From: CAWAYR01 sp050250955
GTDB lineage: Bacteria; Acidobacteriota; Vicinamibacteria; Vicinamibacterales; UBA2999
Length of the DNA stretch: 64,000 bases
Direction: 5' to 3'
Assembly (NCBI GenBank): GCA_050250955.1
Contig: JBFWNR010000007.1
Coordinates: 124,001-188,000 of the forward strand
This document shows positions 27,102 to 36,412 of the stretch, in pieces. How positions within the stretch are numbered: the first letter of the stretch is position 1; the number at the start of each line of letters is the position of its first letter. The translations under genes and the position numbers were made by a program. Under the pieces are notes generated by a model. That model did not search any database, was not told where the DNA came from, and saw nothing but the letters and a program-made list of their open reading frames with translations.

Positions 27102-28697
27102 CTACGGCACCGCAACCGCCAGGGCCGCGCCGTAGAGCATCGTCCGGTCGTCGTCGCGAGCCGCCCAGGTGAGCAGCGTCCCGACGTCCCTGGCGACCAG
27201 GCCGTCGTGCACTGGCCGGCCGTTGACGGTCACCACCACCGGCCGGGCGAAGTCGACGACGTCGGGCGACAGCAGCAGCGTGAAGCGCGCCACGCCGCGC
27301 GTGCGCGCCTCGAAGGTGTTGCCGCGGCGCACGACGTCGACCCGGCCCGACGGGCTGCGGCGCACGAACATCCGTCGCGGCGGCCCGCGCGGCGCCTCGG
27401 GCGGGAAGCGCCCGGTGAGGGTGCGCCGTTCGCCGCCGCGCTCGACCACGATGGCGATCGACGGCCCGGGGTTGCGCTCGAACGCGGCGAGGATGTCGGC
27501 CAGCGCGGCGATCGGCCGGCCGTCGATCTCGACGATGAGGTCGCCTTCCGCCAGCCCCATCGCCGCCGCGTCGCTCTCGGGCACCACCTGGACGACGCGC
27601 CGGCCCTGCTCCCGGCGCGAGTCGCCGCGCAACCCGAAGTCGGGGTCGTAGCGTTCGGCGAACGTGTTGGTGTCGGCCAGCGCCGTATCGCTGGACCGCT
27701 GGCCGAGCTCGTCGACCACCAGCCACTGGATGCGGTGGTAGCGGTCGGTCCGCTCGGTGGTCCACGACAGCAGCGGCGGATGCGCCGGGCGCGGGTGATC
27801 GCGGACGAACGCCTCATAGGCCGGCCGTTCGCTTTCCCACCACGACGTGTCGTGGCCGCCGGTGGTCTGCGGGTGGAAGGTCAGCGACACCCCGGCGGCC
27901 ACCAGCGCCTCGAGGTAGGGCGCGACGCGGGCGGCGGGATACAGCGGGTCGCGCATGCCGTTGACCACGAAGAACGGCCGGTTGACCAGGTTCGACACGA
28001 AGAGTTCGCCGTCGGCGCCGGTGGACGGATTGGCCAGCACGGCCAGGTGGCCGATGAGCGGCAGGACCGACGACCACAGCGTCGGCTCGCGCATGGCCAG
28101 GAAGTAGGCGCCGGTGGCGCCGTCGGAGGTGCCGGTCAGGTAGATGCGCGACTCGTCGACGTTGTACTGGCGCTTGATGCGATCGACCAGGCCGACGACG
28201 TTGGTCACCTGCGGTCCGTGCCACCACGCGACGTCGCCCCAGGCGTAGGGGTGCGCGATGAGCTGCGGTTCGCCGGGCAGGCGGTTGGCGCGGCGCCGCC
28301 GGCCGTCCTCGGGGTTCCGGCGATCGACGCCGCCGTGGAGCTGCACCCGCAGCGGCCAGCGGCGGGACGGGTCGTAGCTCTCGGGTACCTCGAGGTAGTT
28401 GTCGAAAGCGACGCCGCCGGGGCCGGAGGCGCGCAGCGAACGCTCGCCGGGCGGCGCCGCGCGGTAGGTGCGGCCGGCCGCGAGCCGCGTCCACGCCTCG
28501 TCGAAGCCGACGTGCGCCGCCGTCAGCCGCCCGGCGGCGCGAGTCGCCTCGGCCACCGACTCCGCGGCCCAGTAGGCCTGCCACAACGCGGCGGTGCCTT
28601 CGGTCTGCGCGGTCGGGCGGCTCGCCGCGCCGATCGCCGCCATCAGCACGACCAGCCCGGCAACCGGGCGGACACCGGCCGACCACACCTGCCTCAT
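27102..28697 (-). CDS. Exported alpha/beta-hydrolase (esterase-like) with C-terminal PDZ domain
   Basis: The 531-residue protein has a signal peptide and a hydrolase domain of roughly residues 90-290. The nucleophile is probably the Ser in YLTGTSDGATGAYF, with acid and base candidates in NGMRDPLYP and TGGHDTSWW, an order typical of the feruloyl-esterase/PHB-depolymerase-like fold. A PDZ domain (about 345-415) follows with MGLAEGDLIVEIDGRPI. A C-terminal beta-rich segment (about 440-531) completes it. It may hydrolyse an ester at the cell surface with the PDZ aiding binding; the substrate is unknown. Confidence 0.7.
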   Translation of the reverse strand: MRQVWSAGVRPVAGLVVLMAAIGAASRPTAQTEGTAALWQAYWAAESVAEATRAAGRLTAAHVGFDEAWTRLAAGRTYRAAPPGERSLRASGPGGVAFDNYLEVPESYDPSRRWPLRVQLHGGVDRRNPEDGRRRRANRLPGEPQLIAHPYAWGDVAWWHGPQVTNVVGLVDRIKRQYNVDESRIYLTGTSDGATGAYFLAMREPTLWSSVLPLIGHLAVLANPSTGADGELFVSNLVNRPFFVVNGMRDPLYPAARVAPYLEALVAAGVSLTFHPQTTGGHDTSWWESERPAYEAFVRDHPRPAHPPLLSWTTERTDRYHRIQWLVVDELGQRSSDTALADTNTFAERYDPDFGLRGDSRREQGRRVVQVVPESDAAAMGLAEGDLIVEIDGRPIAALADILAAFERNPGPSIAIVVERGGERRTLTGRFPPEAPRGPPRRMFVRRSPSGRVDVVRRGNTFEARTRGVARFTLLLSPDVVDFARPVVVTVNGRPVHDGLVARDVGTLLTWAARDDDRTMLYGAALAVAVP

Positions 28698-28787
28698 GGG
28701 TCACTCCCTGCCGCCCCGCCGGGCGGCGGCCGTACGGGCGTATTCTGACCTGCCGGCCGGGCCCCGCCAAGGCCGCGCCGCCTCCGC

Positions 28788-30599
28788 GTGCCCCTGCTGC
28801 CCCGCCCCGCCGCCTGGCGGCCGATCGTCCTGGCCGTCGCCGCCCTCGCCGCGGCCTGGGCCCTCGCCGTCGCGTTCACCGGGGGCACGTCCATCGACGT
28901 CGGCGGCGTCCGCCTCTCGTCGCGCAGCGCCGCACGACCGGCACTCGTCGCGGCGCTGCTGGTCTTCGGTGCGCTCTGGCGGACGTCGGGGGACGAGCGG
29001 CGCCGGCTCCTGCACGGCGCGGCGACGGCCGTCGATCGGCGCGCCCGCGCCCTCGCCCTGCTGCTGGCGCTCGTCGCGGCGGCGACCTCGGCGGTGTTCG
29101 GCAGCCACGTCGCCGGCGCGTCCGACGCCAGCGGCTATGTCAGCCAGTCGCGACTCTGGGCGGCAGGGCAGGTGACGCGGCCAGCCCCGGTCGTGACCGA
29201 CGGCCCGTGGCCGGATCGCGGCTGGGCCGTGGCGCCGCTCGGCTATCGGCCGACGGTGCGCCCCGACGAGCTCGGCCCGACCTACGCGCCGGGATTGCCG
29301 TGGCTCATGGCGCTCGGCACGGCCCTGGTCGGTGCGGCCGGACCGTACCTGTGGACGCCGCTCGCCGTCGGCCTGCTGGTGTGGGGCACGTTCGTGCTGG
29401 CGGCGCGAGACCTACCGCCCGGCCTCGCACTGGCCGCCGCCCTGCTGGTCGCGGGCAGCCCGGCGGTGCTCTTCGACGCGATGCAGACGATGAGCGACCT
29501 GCCGGTGGCGGCGCTGTGGGTGTGGGCGCTCATCGCGTTGCGGGCGTCCGCTCCGGCGTCGACCCTCGGCTTCGGACTGCTCGCTGCGCTGGCCCTGGCC
29601 GTGCGCCCCAACCTCGTGGTGAGCGCCGGCGCGGTGTGGGCGCTGGCCCTCGCCGCCGACGCCGGGCCGGCAGCGGCGCGGGTGCGCCGCGCGGCGTGGC
29701 GGGCCGCGCCACTGGCGGCCGTCGCGGCCGGCGTCGCCGCGCTGAACACCCGGTTGTGGGGGTCGCCCTTCGCCTCGGGGTACGGCCGCGCCGGCGAGAT
29801 CTTCAGCGCCGCGAACATCGCGCCGAACCTGGTGCAGCTGTGGTCGTGGCTCGCCGAGATCCACAGCTACTGGACGGCGATCGGCCTGGCTCTGCTCGTG
29901 GTGCTGGCGTTCCGCCCCGCCGGTCGGCGCTGGTGGCCTGCGGCTGGACTGGTCGCCGGCGTGTGCGCAAGTTACCTCCCCTATGCGCGCTTCGCCGAGT
30001 GGTGGTACCTGCGTTTCTACCTGCCGGTCTGGCCGGTGGCCGCCGCGGCGCTGGTGGTCGGCGCGCGAACGGCGCTGGCGCGCCGGCCCGACGGCGCCAC
30101 CGTGAGCCTGGTCGCCGCGGCCGGGGCGGTGGCGCTGGCCGGAGCGGCCGACGCCGGCGCGCGCGACGTGTTCACGCTGTGGCGCGGTGAGCAGCGCTAC
30201 GCGGCGGTCGGGCACTACGTGGCCGACCGGGCGCCGGCCGACGCGGTGATGGTGGCGAGCCAGCACAGCGGCGCGCTCGCCCACTACACCGGGCGAACGG
30301 TCGTCCGCTTCGACCTGCTGGACGACGACCTCGACGCGCTGTCCGATCGCCTGGCGGCCGGCGGCCGCGCCGTGTGGCTGGTCGTCGACGACTGGGAGGA
30401 GGCCGAGTTCCGGACCCGCTTCCCGGAGGCCCGCCGCGGCAGGCTCGACTGGGCGCCGCTGGCGGAGGCACGCGCCGGCGGATCGCGGGTGCGGATCTAC
30501 GACCTGGCCGCGCCGACTCGGGCCACCGGACCGGCGTACATCCCCGTGGCCGCGGGCGGGCCGTGGCCCTGGGCGCGACGTCCCGCCGCCGCGCAGTAA
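28788..30599 (+). CDS. Polytopic membrane protein, GT-C glycosyltransferase-like
   Basis: The 603-residue product starts at GTG and has about twelve hydrophobic segments in its first 450 residues, then a soluble C-terminal region. An early SDASGYVSQSRLW after the first helices resembles the acidic first-loop motif of GT-C (Dol-P-sugar type) transferases. The family is inferred from topology and that motif only. It lies immediately upstream of a second, longer protein of the same general plan, and the pair may act in lipid-linked sugar transfer. A TATTCT box at 28741-28746 is the only promoter candidate. Confidence 0.55.
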   Translation: MPLLPRPAAWRPIVLAVAALAAAWALAVAFTGGTSIDVGGVRLSSRSAARPALVAALLVFGALWRTSGDERRRLLHGAATAVDRRARALALLLALVAAATSAVFGSHVAGASDASGYVSQSRLWAAGQVTRPAPVVTDGPWPDRGWAVAPLGYRPTVRPDELGPTYAPGLPWLMALGTALVGAAGPYLWTPLAVGLLVWGTFVLAARDLPPGLALAAALLVAGSPAVLFDAMQTMSDLPVAALWVWALIALRASAPASTLGFGLLAALALAVRPNLVVSAGAVWALALAADAGPAAARVRRAAWRAAPLAAVAAGVAALNTRLWGSPFASGYGRAGEIFSAANIAPNLVQLWSWLAEIHSYWTAIGLALLVVLAFRPAGRRWWPAAGLVAGVCASYLPYARFAEWWYLRFYLPVWPVAAAALVVGARTALARRPDGATVSLVAAAGAVALAGAADAGARDVFTLWRGEQRYAAVGHYVADRAPADAVMVASQHSGALAHYTGRTVVRFDLLDDDLDALSDRLAAGGRAVWLVVDDWEEAEFRTRFPEARRGRLDWAPLAEARAGGSRVRIYDLAAPTRATGPAYIPVAAGGPWPWARRPAAAQ

Positions 30600-30609
30600 G
30601 ATCGCCGCC

Positions 30610-33420
30610 GTGACGCTTCCCCAGCGGCGCGCTGCGGCGATCGCCATCGCGGCCAGCCTGGTCGTCGGCGCGGCGGCGTGGGCCTCGCGCGCCGTGCTCG
30701 ACGAGGTCGTCATCGACGATCTGCCACGCCGCGTGGCGCTGGTGCCCGGCTGGCAGCCCTTCGTCGCCTTTGCGCTCGTCGCCCTCCTGGTCCTCGCGTC
30801 GGTCGCGCGCATGGCCCGCCGCCGGCGCGCCGCCGAGGCGGCGCCGCTGGTCGTCGCCGACCTGGCGCTGCCGCTCTTCGGGCTGATCCTGGTGCTGCTG
30901 CCCTACGCTCCGGGACTCCCCGACTGGTGGCCGGCGCTCCAGGTGCTGGCCGGGCCGGCGAAGTGGATCGTCTGGGCGGTGGTCCTCGCCCAGGTCGGCT
31001 GGGTGGCCGCCGCCCAGGCCCCGGCCCTCACCGCCTGGTGCCGGTCGCAACCGCCGGCGGTGGCGATGGTCGCCATCGGCCTGGCCACCGCCGCAGCCGC
31101 CGGCGCCGGCGCCGGGCGGCTCACCCACACGGTGCTCTTCCCCTCCGGCGACGAACCACACTACCTGGTCATCGCGCAGAGCCTGTGGCGCGACGGCGAT
31201 CTCAGGATCGAGAACAACCACACCCGCGGCGACTACCGCGAGTATTTCGGCCGCGAGCTCGATCCGCACTACCTGACCCGCGGCCGCGACGGGGAGATCT
31301 ACTCGATCCACCCGGTCGGCATGCCGGTGGTCATCACGCCGGTCTTCGCCCTGGGCGGCTACACCCTGACGGTGGCGTTCTTCGTGTTGATGAGCGCCGT
31401 GGCGGCGGCGCTCGCCTGGCGCTGGGTCGCGGCGCTGGCCGGCGGCTACGGACCGGCGACGCTGGCCTGGGCGGCGATCGCCTGGTCGGCGCCGTTCCTG
31501 ATCAACGCCTTCACGATCTATCCCGAAGTGCCGGCCGCGCTGGCCATGGCAGCGGCGATGCCGCTGGTCGTGCGAGCCCAGCCCGGCAGCGCGGCCTGGC
31601 ACGGGTGGGCTGTCGGCGCGCTGGCGGCGCTGCTGCCGTGGCTCAGCACCAAGTACGCGCCGATGTCGGCGGCCCTGGTCGCCGTGGCGGTGGCGCGGCG
31701 GTGGTGGCCGCTGCATCGCGGCGTCGCCGGGGCGTCCTGGGTCGGCGGCGCCGCGCCGATCGTGCTGCCCTACGCCGCCGGCCTGGCGGCGTGGTTCGCG
31801 TTCTTCTACGTCTACTGGGGCACGCCCAGACCACAGGCCCCGTACGGGGCGATGGTCCAGACGTCGCTGCTCTACACCGTCTTCGGCGTGCCCGGCCTGC
31901 TCTTCGACCAGGAGTACGGCCTGCTCGTCTACGCACCCGCCTACGTGCTGGCCGGGTTCGGCCTGTGGACGATGGTGCGGCGGCCTGGCCCGCTGCGGCG
32001 CGTCGGGCTCGAGGTCGGGCTGCTGTTCGCGGCGCTCATCGGCACCGTCGGCGCCTTCCGCATCTGGTGGGGCGGGTCGGCGGCGCCGGGCCGTCCGCTG
32101 ATGTCGGGTCTGCTGCTGCTGATGCTGCCGATGGCGGTGCAGATCGGCAGTGCGCGCGCCGGCTCGGCACGCCGCGCCGCCCAGCACCTGCTGATCTGGA
32201 CCGGCGTGGCGCTGGCGGCGCTGCTGGTCGTGGCCGAAGACGGGCTGCTCGTCGCCAACGGCCGCGACGGCACCTCGGCGCTGCTCGAGTGGCTGTCGCC
32301 GCGCTGGCCGATCTGGCGGCTGGTGCCGACCTTCATCGAGCACGAGGCCGGCCAGGCGCTGCTCCACACCCTGCCCTGGATCGCCGCCGTCGTGCTGGCG
32401 TCGTGGGCGCTCGGCCGATGGCCGCAGCCGACCCGCGGCGCGGCCTCGCTGGCGGCCCTCTCCGCCGCGGCGGCGGGCACCGCCGTCGCCATGTCCGGCG
32501 TCGCCGCCATGCCGGCCCTGCAGGCGCCGCTGCCCGACGTCGATCTGCGGGCCCGCGCCCGCCTGCCGGCGCTGGACTCGTTCGACCACGTCACCCGGCC
32601 CTACGCGCTCCGCTATCGACCGCTCGCCTTCGATCGCTCGACCACCATCGAGCCGACGCTGGCGGTCGGGGTGACGCCGGGCCTGCGCCGGCAGCCGCAG
32701 CCGCTGCGCGTGCTGCACAACGGCCGCTTCTCGCTGCCGGCCGGGCGCTACCGGGTCGTGGTGCGCTGGGAGACGCGCGATCCGCTGCCGGCCGGCGACC
32801 GCGCGGTCGTTGCGCTGCAGGTCGGCCGCATCGGCGCGCCGCTCACCGAGTGGACGGTCGCGCCCCAGCCCGGCGGCACGTGGAGCGAGCCGTTCTGGCT
32901 GCCGGTGGATGCCGGCTTCGTCGGCTTCCGCGGCACGCCCGAGGTCGAGCGCTCGATCGCCGAGCTGCGCGTCGAAGCCGACGACGTCCTCGATGCCGGC
33001 GAGCGCACGGCGACGCCGCAGGTGCTGGCGGCGGCCTTCTACGGCGAGACGATGGTGCTGTTCCACGACGAGGCGATGTACCCCGAGCGCACGGGCTTCT
33101 GGACGACCGGCGAGCGGCAGGCGCGGGTGACCGTGGCGTGCCCCGGCGGGTGCACCGGCGGCGTGACGCTGCGGGTCCACAGCGGCAAGCGGCCGAATCA
33201 CCTGCGGCTGGCGACCCACGGCTGGCGCCAGGCCCTCGATCTGCACGGCGAGGACGCGGTGACGATCGCGGTGCCGCCACCGGCGGCCGGCGGCGTGATC
33301 GAGATCGACACCGAGACGACGACCGGCTTCGTGCCCGCCGAGGTCGATTCGTCGATCCGCGACCACCGCTACCTCGGGGCGTGGATCGAAGTGCAGCCGG
33401 CCAGTCAGGAGTCCCGATGA
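30610..33420 (+). CDS. Large polytopic membrane protein, GT-C-like, with C-terminal beta-rich domain
   Basis: The 936-residue protein has an N-terminal membrane block. The loop motif SGDEPHYLVIAQSLW, with an acidic pair typical of GT-C glycosyltransferases, is followed by about ten more helices. A soluble C-terminal domain (about 660-936) looks beta-rich. It begins with GTG, and a TAAGAT box (30597-30602) overlaps the previous gene's TAA stop and ends 7 bases before the start. Its TGA overlaps the pdxH ATG, so the two may be co-translated. The sugar donor and acceptor are unknown. Confidence 0.6.
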   Translation: MTLPQRRAAAIAIAASLVVGAAAWASRAVLDEVVIDDLPRRVALVPGWQPFVAFALVALLVLASVARMARRRRAAEAAPLVVADLALPLFGLILVLLPYAPGLPDWWPALQVLAGPAKWIVWAVVLAQVGWVAAAQAPALTAWCRSQPPAVAMVAIGLATAAAAGAGAGRLTHTVLFPSGDEPHYLVIAQSLWRDGDLRIENNHTRGDYREYFGRELDPHYLTRGRDGEIYSIHPVGMPVVITPVFALGGYTLTVAFFVLMSAVAAALAWRWVAALAGGYGPATLAWAAIAWSAPFLINAFTIYPEVPAALAMAAAMPLVVRAQPGSAAWHGWAVGALAALLPWLSTKYAPMSAALVAVAVARRWWPLHRGVAGASWVGGAAPIVLPYAAGLAAWFAFFYVYWGTPRPQAPYGAMVQTSLLYTVFGVPGLLFDQEYGLLVYAPAYVLAGFGLWTMVRRPGPLRRVGLEVGLLFAALIGTVGAFRIWWGGSAAPGRPLMSGLLLLMLPMAVQIGSARAGSARRAAQHLLIWTGVALAALLVVAEDGLLVANGRDGTSALLEWLSPRWPIWRLVPTFIEHEAGQALLHTLPWIAAVVLASWALGRWPQPTRGAASLAALSAAAAGTAVAMSGVAAMPALQAPLPDVDLRARARLPALDSFDHVTRPYALRYRPLAFDRSTTIEPTLAVGVTPGLRRQPQPLRVLHNGRFSLPAGRYRVVVRWETRDPLPAGDRAVVALQVGRIGAPLTEWTVAPQPGGTWSEPFWLPVDAGFVGFRGTPEVERSIAELRVEADDVLDAGERTATPQVLAAAFYGETMVLFHDEAMYPERTGFWTTGERQARVTVACPGGCTGGVTLRVHSGKRPNHLRLATHGWRQALDLHGEDAVTIAVPPPAAGGVIEIDTETTTGFVPAEVDSSIRDHRYLGAWIEVQPASQESR

Positions 33421-34055
33421 TGGCGATTGCCGACCTGCGGCGTGACTACCGGGCGCGCGCGCTCTCGGAACGCGACGTCCACCGCGATCCGCTCGAGCAG
33501 TTCCACCAGTGGCTCGACGAGGCCGTGCGGGCCGAACTGCTCGACGCGACGGCGATGACCCTGGCGACGGTCGACGGCGCCGGCGTCCCCGACGCGCGGA
33601 TCGTGCTGCTCAAGGACGTCACCGCCGACGGCTTCACGTTCTACACCAACTACGACAGCGCCAAGGCGGCCCAGCTGGCCGCGACGCCGCGCGCGGCGCT
33701 GGTCTTCTTCTGGGCGGAGCTCGAACGGCAGGTGCGGGTGGGCGGACGGGTCACCCGGGCCTCGGCGGCGGCGGGTGACGCCTATTTCGCGTCGCGACCG
33801 CTCGACAGCCAGATCGGCGCCTGGGCCTCGCCGCAGAGCCGGGTGATCTCGGGTCGCGAGGAGCTGGACGCGGCGGTGGCGGGCGTGACGGCCCGGTTCA
33901 GCGGCGGCGCGGTGCCGCGGCCGGCGCACTGGGGCGGCTACCTCGTCGCCCCCGATGCCGTCGAGTTCTGGCAGGGCCGCCCCAACCGGCTGCACGATCG
34001 GGTGCGCTATCGCCGCACGGACGGCGGCTGGGTGATCGAGCGGCTCGCCCCGTAA
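33417..34055 (+). CDS. pdxH: Pyridoxine/pyridoxamine 5'-phosphate oxidase
   Basis: This 212-residue FMN enzyme forms pyridoxal 5'-phosphate from PNP or PMP. Family motifs are RRDYRARALSE, DPLEQFHQWLDEA, DARIVLLKDV, FYTNYDSAKAAQL, the FMN/substrate residues in ERQVRVGG and the C-terminal FWQGRPNRLHDR. The ATG at 33417 overlaps the upstream stop; a second ATG follows at 33420. The TAA stop forms the outer end of a 25-bp inverted repeat shared with the convergent PhzF gene. Confidence 0.93.
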   Translation: MMAIADLRRDYRARALSERDVHRDPLEQFHQWLDEAVRAELLDATAMTLATVDGAGVPDARIVLLKDVTADGFTFYTNYDSAKAAQLAATPRAALVFFWAELERQVRVGGRVTRASAAAGDAYFASRPLDSQIGAWASPQSRVISGREELDAAVAGVTARFSGGAVPRPAHWGGYLVAPDAVEFWQGRPNRLHDRVRYRRTDGGWVIERLAP

Positions 34056-34117
34056 GCGCCTGCCCCCATTGGCACGAAATCGGCGCAAGCCGCGTGCCAT
34101 TGGGGCCAGGCGCTTAC
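34052..34117. terminator. 25-bp inverted repeat containing both convergent stop codons
   Basis: Arms at 34052-34076 and 34093-34117 match in all but a couple of positions. Each outer end begins GTAAGCGCCTG, supplying the TAA of pdxH on one strand and the TAA of the PhzF gene on the other. The 16-base loop is AAATCGGCGCAAGCCG. It is a very stable bidirectional hairpin with no T-run. Confidence 0.7.
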
Positions 34118-35028
34118 CAGGTGAGCGTGCCTTCGCCGACGCAGACCGCCGAGCCGCCGACGTGGACGCGCGTCACCTCGCGCGTCGGCGTGGACTCGAC
34201 CCGCATCAGCACACGGCTCGGCCGCCCCATCTTGACGCCCTGCGCGCTGACGAAGTGCCGGCCCTCGGCGATGGCCACGACGCCGTGCCGCACCAGGTAC
34301 CCGCCGAGCGGACCGCACGCGCTGCCGGTCGCCGGATCCTCGACGACCCCGGCGTCCGGCGCGAACATCCGGCTGTAGACGGTGGCGCCGTCGCCGGCGC
34401 CCTCGGCGCTGAAGACGAACACCCCGACGTGACCGCCGGGGAAGGCGCTCTCGATGCGGCGCATCGCCGCGAGGTCGGGCTCACAGGCGTCCACCGCCGC
34501 GCGCGTCGCCAGCGGCACGTAGACGAACGCGTTGCCGCACGACCACTCTTCGATCGGCCAGCCGGTGCTCCGCCACGCCGCGCGGTCGGCGTTGATCGCC
34601 GCCAGCACCTCCTCGGCGGGCGTGACTGCCGGGCGCCACTCCGGCCGTCCCTGATCCATCCACGCGGTCTCGAGGCGATCGCCGGCCCAGTCGAGCGCCA
34701 CGGCCGTGGGACCGATGTTCAGGCCGAACACCCAGCGCGCCCGACCGGGTGCGATGTCGCCGCGATGCGCCAGCGCGAAGGTGGTGCCGACGGTGGGGTG
34801 GCCGGCCATCGGCATCTCGCGCCCCGGCGTGAAGATGCGCATCCGGATGTCGGTGTCGGGCCGCTCCGGCGGGAGCAGGAACGTGCTCTCGGCGAAGTTC
34901 ATCTCCCGGGTCAGCCGCTGCATCTCGGCGCCGTCGATCCCGCGCGCGTCGTCGAACACGGCGAGCTGGTTGCCCTCGAAGGGGCGCGACGTGAAGACGT
35001 CGTAGTGGAGGTAGTGCAGCGCGGGCAT
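34114..35028 (-). CDS. PhzF-family isomerase/epimerase-like protein
   Basis: The 304-residue protein matches the PhzF/PhzC fold of two diaminopimelate-epimerase-like halves. Motifs are DVFTSRPFEGNQLAVF, MNFAESTFLLPP (with the catalytic Glu position of PhzF), MAGHPTVGTTFAL and the second-half TGSACGPLGGYLV. No phenazine genes are nearby, so it is probably a housekeeping PhzF homologue of unknown substrate. The ATG at 35028 is preceded by TACGAT (35039-35034) ending 5 bases away. It is divergent from the transporter operon. Confidence 0.8.
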   Translation of the reverse strand: MPALHYLHYDVFTSRPFEGNQLAVFDDARGIDGAEMQRLTREMNFAESTFLLPPERPDTDIRMRIFTPGREMPMAGHPTVGTTFALAHRGDIAPGRARWVFGLNIGPTAVALDWAGDRLETAWMDQGRPEWRPAVTPAEEVLAAINADRAAWRSTGWPIEEWSCGNAFVYVPLATRAAVDACEPDLAAMRRIESAFPGGHVGVFVFSAEGAGDGATVYSRMFAPDAGVVEDPATGSACGPLGGYLVRHGVVAIAEGRHFVSAQGVKMGRPSRVLMRVESTPTREVTRVHVGGSAVCVGEGTLTW

Positions 35029-35062
35029 GCGCGATCGTAGATCGGGATAAGATCCCGCGCGC
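35029..35062. promoter_or_regulatory. 34-base divergent promoter region, PhzF / tripartite transporter
   Basis: Only 34 bases separate the two start codons. TACGAT (35039-35034, minus) and TAAGAT (35048-35053, plus) each end 5-9 bases before their start. There is no room for 5' leaders or separate Shine-Dalgarno sites. The stretch also contains GATCGTAGATC- and GGGATAAGATCCC-like symmetries that could bind a regulator. Confidence 0.4.
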
Positions 35063-36412
35063 ATGCGCGCCGCCGTCGCCGTCCTCGCGGGCCTGGCCGC
35101 TCTGCCGGCGGTGCCCGCCGCCGCGCAGCCGCCGCCGCTGACCATCGTCGCCCCTGCGGCGCCGGGCGGCGGCTGGGATCAGACGGCGCGGGCGATGCAG
35201 CGCGCGCTGGCGGCCCCCGGGGCCGTGGTCCAGGTGGAGAACGTCCCCGGCGCCGCCGGCACCATCGGCCTGGCGCGCTTCGTCACCGCCGAGCGCGGCC
35301 GGCCCGAAGCGCTGCTGGTCACCGGCCTGGTGATGGTCGGCGCCATCGCCACCACCGGGTCGGCGGTCTCGCTCGCCGACGCGACGCCGATCGCCCGGCT
35401 CACCGGCGAGTGGGAGGTCATCGTCGTGCCGGCCGACTCGCCGCACCGCACGCTGCGTGATCTCCTCGACGCGCTGGTCGCCGCGCCGGCGAGCGTGTCG
35501 TGGGGCGGCGGTTCGGCGGGCGGCACCGACGACCTGCTGGTGCGCCTGGTCGCCGAGGCGGTGGACGTGCCGCCGGCGGCCGCCAACTACGTGGCCTTCG
35601 CCGGCGGCGGCGAGGCCCTGGCCGCGGTGCTCGGCGGGCAGGTGACGGCCGGAGTCAGCGGCGTCGGCGAGTTCGGGCCCTCGATCGCCGCCGGCCAGCT
35701 GCGCGTGCTGGCGATCTCGTCGCCGCGCCGCGACCCGCTGGTGAACGCGCCGACACTGCGCGAGTCGGGACTGGATCTCGAGGTCGCCAACTGGCGCGCC
35801 GTGGTGGCGCCGCCGGGCATCAGCGCCAGCGAGCGCGATGCCCTCACGGCGCGGGTCCGCGCCATGGCGGAGAGCGCGTCGTGGCGCGAGACGCTGACCC
35901 GCACCGGGTGGACCGACGCCTATCTCGACGGCGCCGCCTTCGAGCAGTTCCTGCTCGCCGAACAGGCACGCGTGCAGGCGGTGCTCGGCCGCCTGCGCCA
36001 GCACGACGCGCCGCCGCCGCGAGCTCGCTGGCAACCGACCTCGCGCAGCGCGCCCCTGGTGGCGCTGACCGCCCTCGCCGCGCTGACGCTGGCCCAGTGG
36101 CGACCGTGGCGGCGACGCGCGCCCGCCGCCCCGGCACGGGGCGACGCCACCGACGCCGACTCCGCGCCCGCGGTGCCGGCGACCGCCCCGGCGGTCCTGC
36201 TCGTGGCCGCCCTGGCCGGCCAGGCGCTGGTGATGCCGGTGGTCGGATTCGTGCCGGCCGCCACCGCGGTCTTCGCGCTTACCAGCCGCGCCCTCGGCAG
36301 CCGGCGGCCGTGGCGCGACGTGGGCGTCGGCGTCGCCCTCACCACGCTGCTGGCGATCGTCTTCGCCTGGGGGCTCGACGCGCCCCTGCCCCGCGAGGGC
36401 AGCTGGCGGTGA
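35063..36412 (+). CDS. TctC-TctB fusion: carboxylate-binding protein joined to small TTT membrane subunit
   Basis: Residues 1 to about 315 form a tripartite tricarboxylate transporter (TTT) solute-binding protein. It has a signal peptide ending AAAQP, then LTIVAPAAPGGGWDQTAR, VENVPGAAGTIGL, SWGGGSAGGTDDLL and AGVSGVGEFGP. From about 325 the chain continues into four hydrophobic segments and ends VFAWGLDAPLPREG, the usual end of the TctB subunit. The proteins are normally separate, so this is a natural fusion tethering the binding protein to the membrane. A TAAGAT box lies 9 bases before the ATG. Its TGA overlaps the tctA GTG. Confidence 0.8.
   Translation: MRAAVAVLAGLAALPAVPAAAQPPPLTIVAPAAPGGGWDQTARAMQRALAAPGAVVQVENVPGAAGTIGLARFVTAERGRPEALLVTGLVMVGAIATTGSAVSLADATPIARLTGEWEVIVVPADSPHRTLRDLLDALVAAPASVSWGGGSAGGTDDLLVRLVAEAVDVPPAAANYVAFAGGGEALAAVLGGQVTAGVSGVGEFGPSIAAGQLRVLAISSPRRDPLVNAPTLRESGLDLEVANWRAVVAPPGISASERDALTARVRAMAESASWRETLTRTGWTDAYLDGAAFEQFLLAEQARVQAVLGRLRQHDAPPPRARWQPTSRSAPLVALTALAALTLAQWRPWRRRAPAAPARGDATDADSAPAVPATAPAVLLVAALAGQALVMPVVGFVPAATAVFALTSRALGSRRPWRDVGVGVALTTLLAIVFAWGLDAPLPREGSWR

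Noticed and set aside
28788..33420. Assigning ArnT or a specific mannosyltransferase to the two GT-C-like proteins
   Set aside because: Only topology and an acidic loop motif are visible, which is not enough to name donor or acceptor.
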